A stretch of 60,193 nt of DNA, from IMG/VR virus record IMGVR_UViG_3300038557_000055, positions 1 through 60,193 of that record; one strand, 5' to 3'. Made by a program: the position numbers and the translations under genes. This document shows, in pieces, positions 59,890-60,193 of this stretch. Within the stretch, counting starts at the first letter, position 1, and every line of letters begins with the position of its first letter. The notes under the pieces were generated by a model. That model was given only the letters and a program-made list of their open reading frames with translations, was not told where the DNA came from and searched no databases. This DNA comes from a virus.

Positions 59890-59936
59890 AGCCTTCCAAG
59901 CTGAATACGAGGGTTCGATTCCCTTCACCCGCTCCA
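59890..59936 (+). other. Attachment site: 3' part of tRNA-Gly(UCC)
   Basis: From AGC at 59890 to CCA at 59936 the bases form the 3' half of a tRNA: anticodon loop CTTCCAA (59893-59899, anticodon TCC), T-arm GAGGG-TTCGATT-CCCTT (59909-59925), acceptor strand CACCCGC (59926-59932), discriminator T and CCA. Upstream there is no D-arm or matching GCGGGTG, so the gene is not complete here. This is how a prophage end looks after integration in a tRNA gene. Confidence 0.85.
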
Positions 59937-59962
59937 GTCCCTCCTATCGTCTGGAAAAATAA

Positions 59963-59983
59963 AGGCCGCGCAGAACGCGGCCT
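59963..59983. terminator. Bidirectional terminator at the host boundary
   Basis: AGGCCGCG-CAGAA-CGCGGCCT, an 8-bp stem. On the minus strand it is followed by TTTATTTTT, ending the host gene; on the plus strand it is followed by ATATCC. It lies between the tRNA end and the host gene. Confidence 0.75.
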
Positions 59984-60025
59984 ATATCCTGTTGCGAGGG
60001 CGTCGCCGAAGAGACGCCTGGCTGG

Positions 60026-60193
60026 CTAGAACACCGCCAGATATTTGAGCAGCGACACGATGCCGATCAGAATCACGATGATCTGCACGATTTGCCGGAT
60101 GCGGCCGTCGAGCGGCAGCCGCTGCACGAGATAGAGCACGAGCACGATCACCAGGAAGGTGATCAGGATGCTGATCAGCATGGAAGAAGCCAT
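60026..60193 (-). CDS. Thivi_2564-type small membrane protein (host)
   Basis: A 55-residue protein with two membrane spans (MLISILITFLVIVLVLYLV and IIVILIGIVSLLKYLAVF) joined by QRLPLDGRIRQ. The same arrangement is known in Thivi_2564 family proteins of Alphaproteobacteria. The ATG lies on the last three bases of the window, so the true start could be further right. It is beyond the att site and so host DNA. Confidence 0.75.
   Translation of the reverse strand: MASSMLISILITFLVIVLVLYLVQRLPLDGRIRQIVQIIVILIGIVSLLKYLAVF

Noticed and set aside
59860-59936. Complete tRNA-Gly gene
   Set aside because: The 3' half is perfect, but there is no D-arm and no 5' acceptor strand (GCGGGTG) at the right distance; it is an att remnant.
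1-60193. CRISPR array or insertion sequence
   Set aside because: I saw no regularly spaced repeats and no transposase-like protein on either strand.

Overview
The window is most of an integrated temperate phage with a short piece of host chromosome at the right edge. GC content is high, small genes overlap by ATGA or TGATG throughout, and the gene families (HK97-type head, DPEW-type MT-A70 methylase, J-domain protein, Mtd-like fibre) are those of prophages in Alphaproteobacteria, probably Hyphomicrobiales (Rhizobiales). The last 250 bases hold the 3' half of a tRNA-Gly(UCC) gene (a likely attachment site), a terminator, and a Thivi_2564-type membrane protein that I read as host. The left end of the prophage lies outside the window, and so presumably does the integrase. 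The tail genes indicate a siphovirus: lambda-like G/GT chaperone, long tape measure, J-like hub.

Layout. (1) 1-4,773, minus strand: an early operon with a RecE-like exonuclease, a RecA-like ATPase and an HNH-like nuclease. (2) 4,960-8,000: the control region, with an Arc-like and a winged-helix regulator, a CI-like S24 repressor, a membrane protein and a Cro-like protein. (3) 7,781-16,466, plus strand: replication, with MT-A70 methylase, PD-(D/E)XK and RuvC-like nucleases, primase and DnaB helicase. (4) 16,441-24,056, minus strand: about twenty small genes, mostly unknown, several joined by a recurring junction sequence. (5) 24,452-31,087, plus strand: an accessory operon with an RlmN/Cfr-like radical SAM enzyme, HNH protein, deoxyribonucleotidase, FtsH/ARC-like AAA+ ATPase and J-domain protein. 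(6) 31,885-55,712: packaging, head, tail and fibres, ending in an SGNH esterase. (7) 55,709-59,788: lysis genes (GH19 endolysin, nested spanins, small membrane proteins) and probable lysogenic cargo genes. (8) 59,890-60,193: att site and host.

Regulation. One 15-bp dyad, TATNCR-NNN-YGGATA, occurs at all three early control regions (about 4,968-5,040, 7,708-7,766 and 24,397-24,431) and overlaps promoter elements there. The CI-like repressor may therefore silence the recombination, replication, small-gene and accessory operons together. Two of these operons also carry a near-identical palindromic hairpin just before a ribosome binding site.

Most notable points: a short RlmN/Cfr-like radical SAM enzyme that keeps every catalytic cysteine; the three-locus operator set and the paired leader hairpins; a canonical -1 slippery heptamer (CCCTTTA) in the tail chaperone gene; intrinsic terminators directly before the major capsid and major tail genes; three tandem related tail-tip genes; and the repeated gene junctions of the 16-24 kb array.
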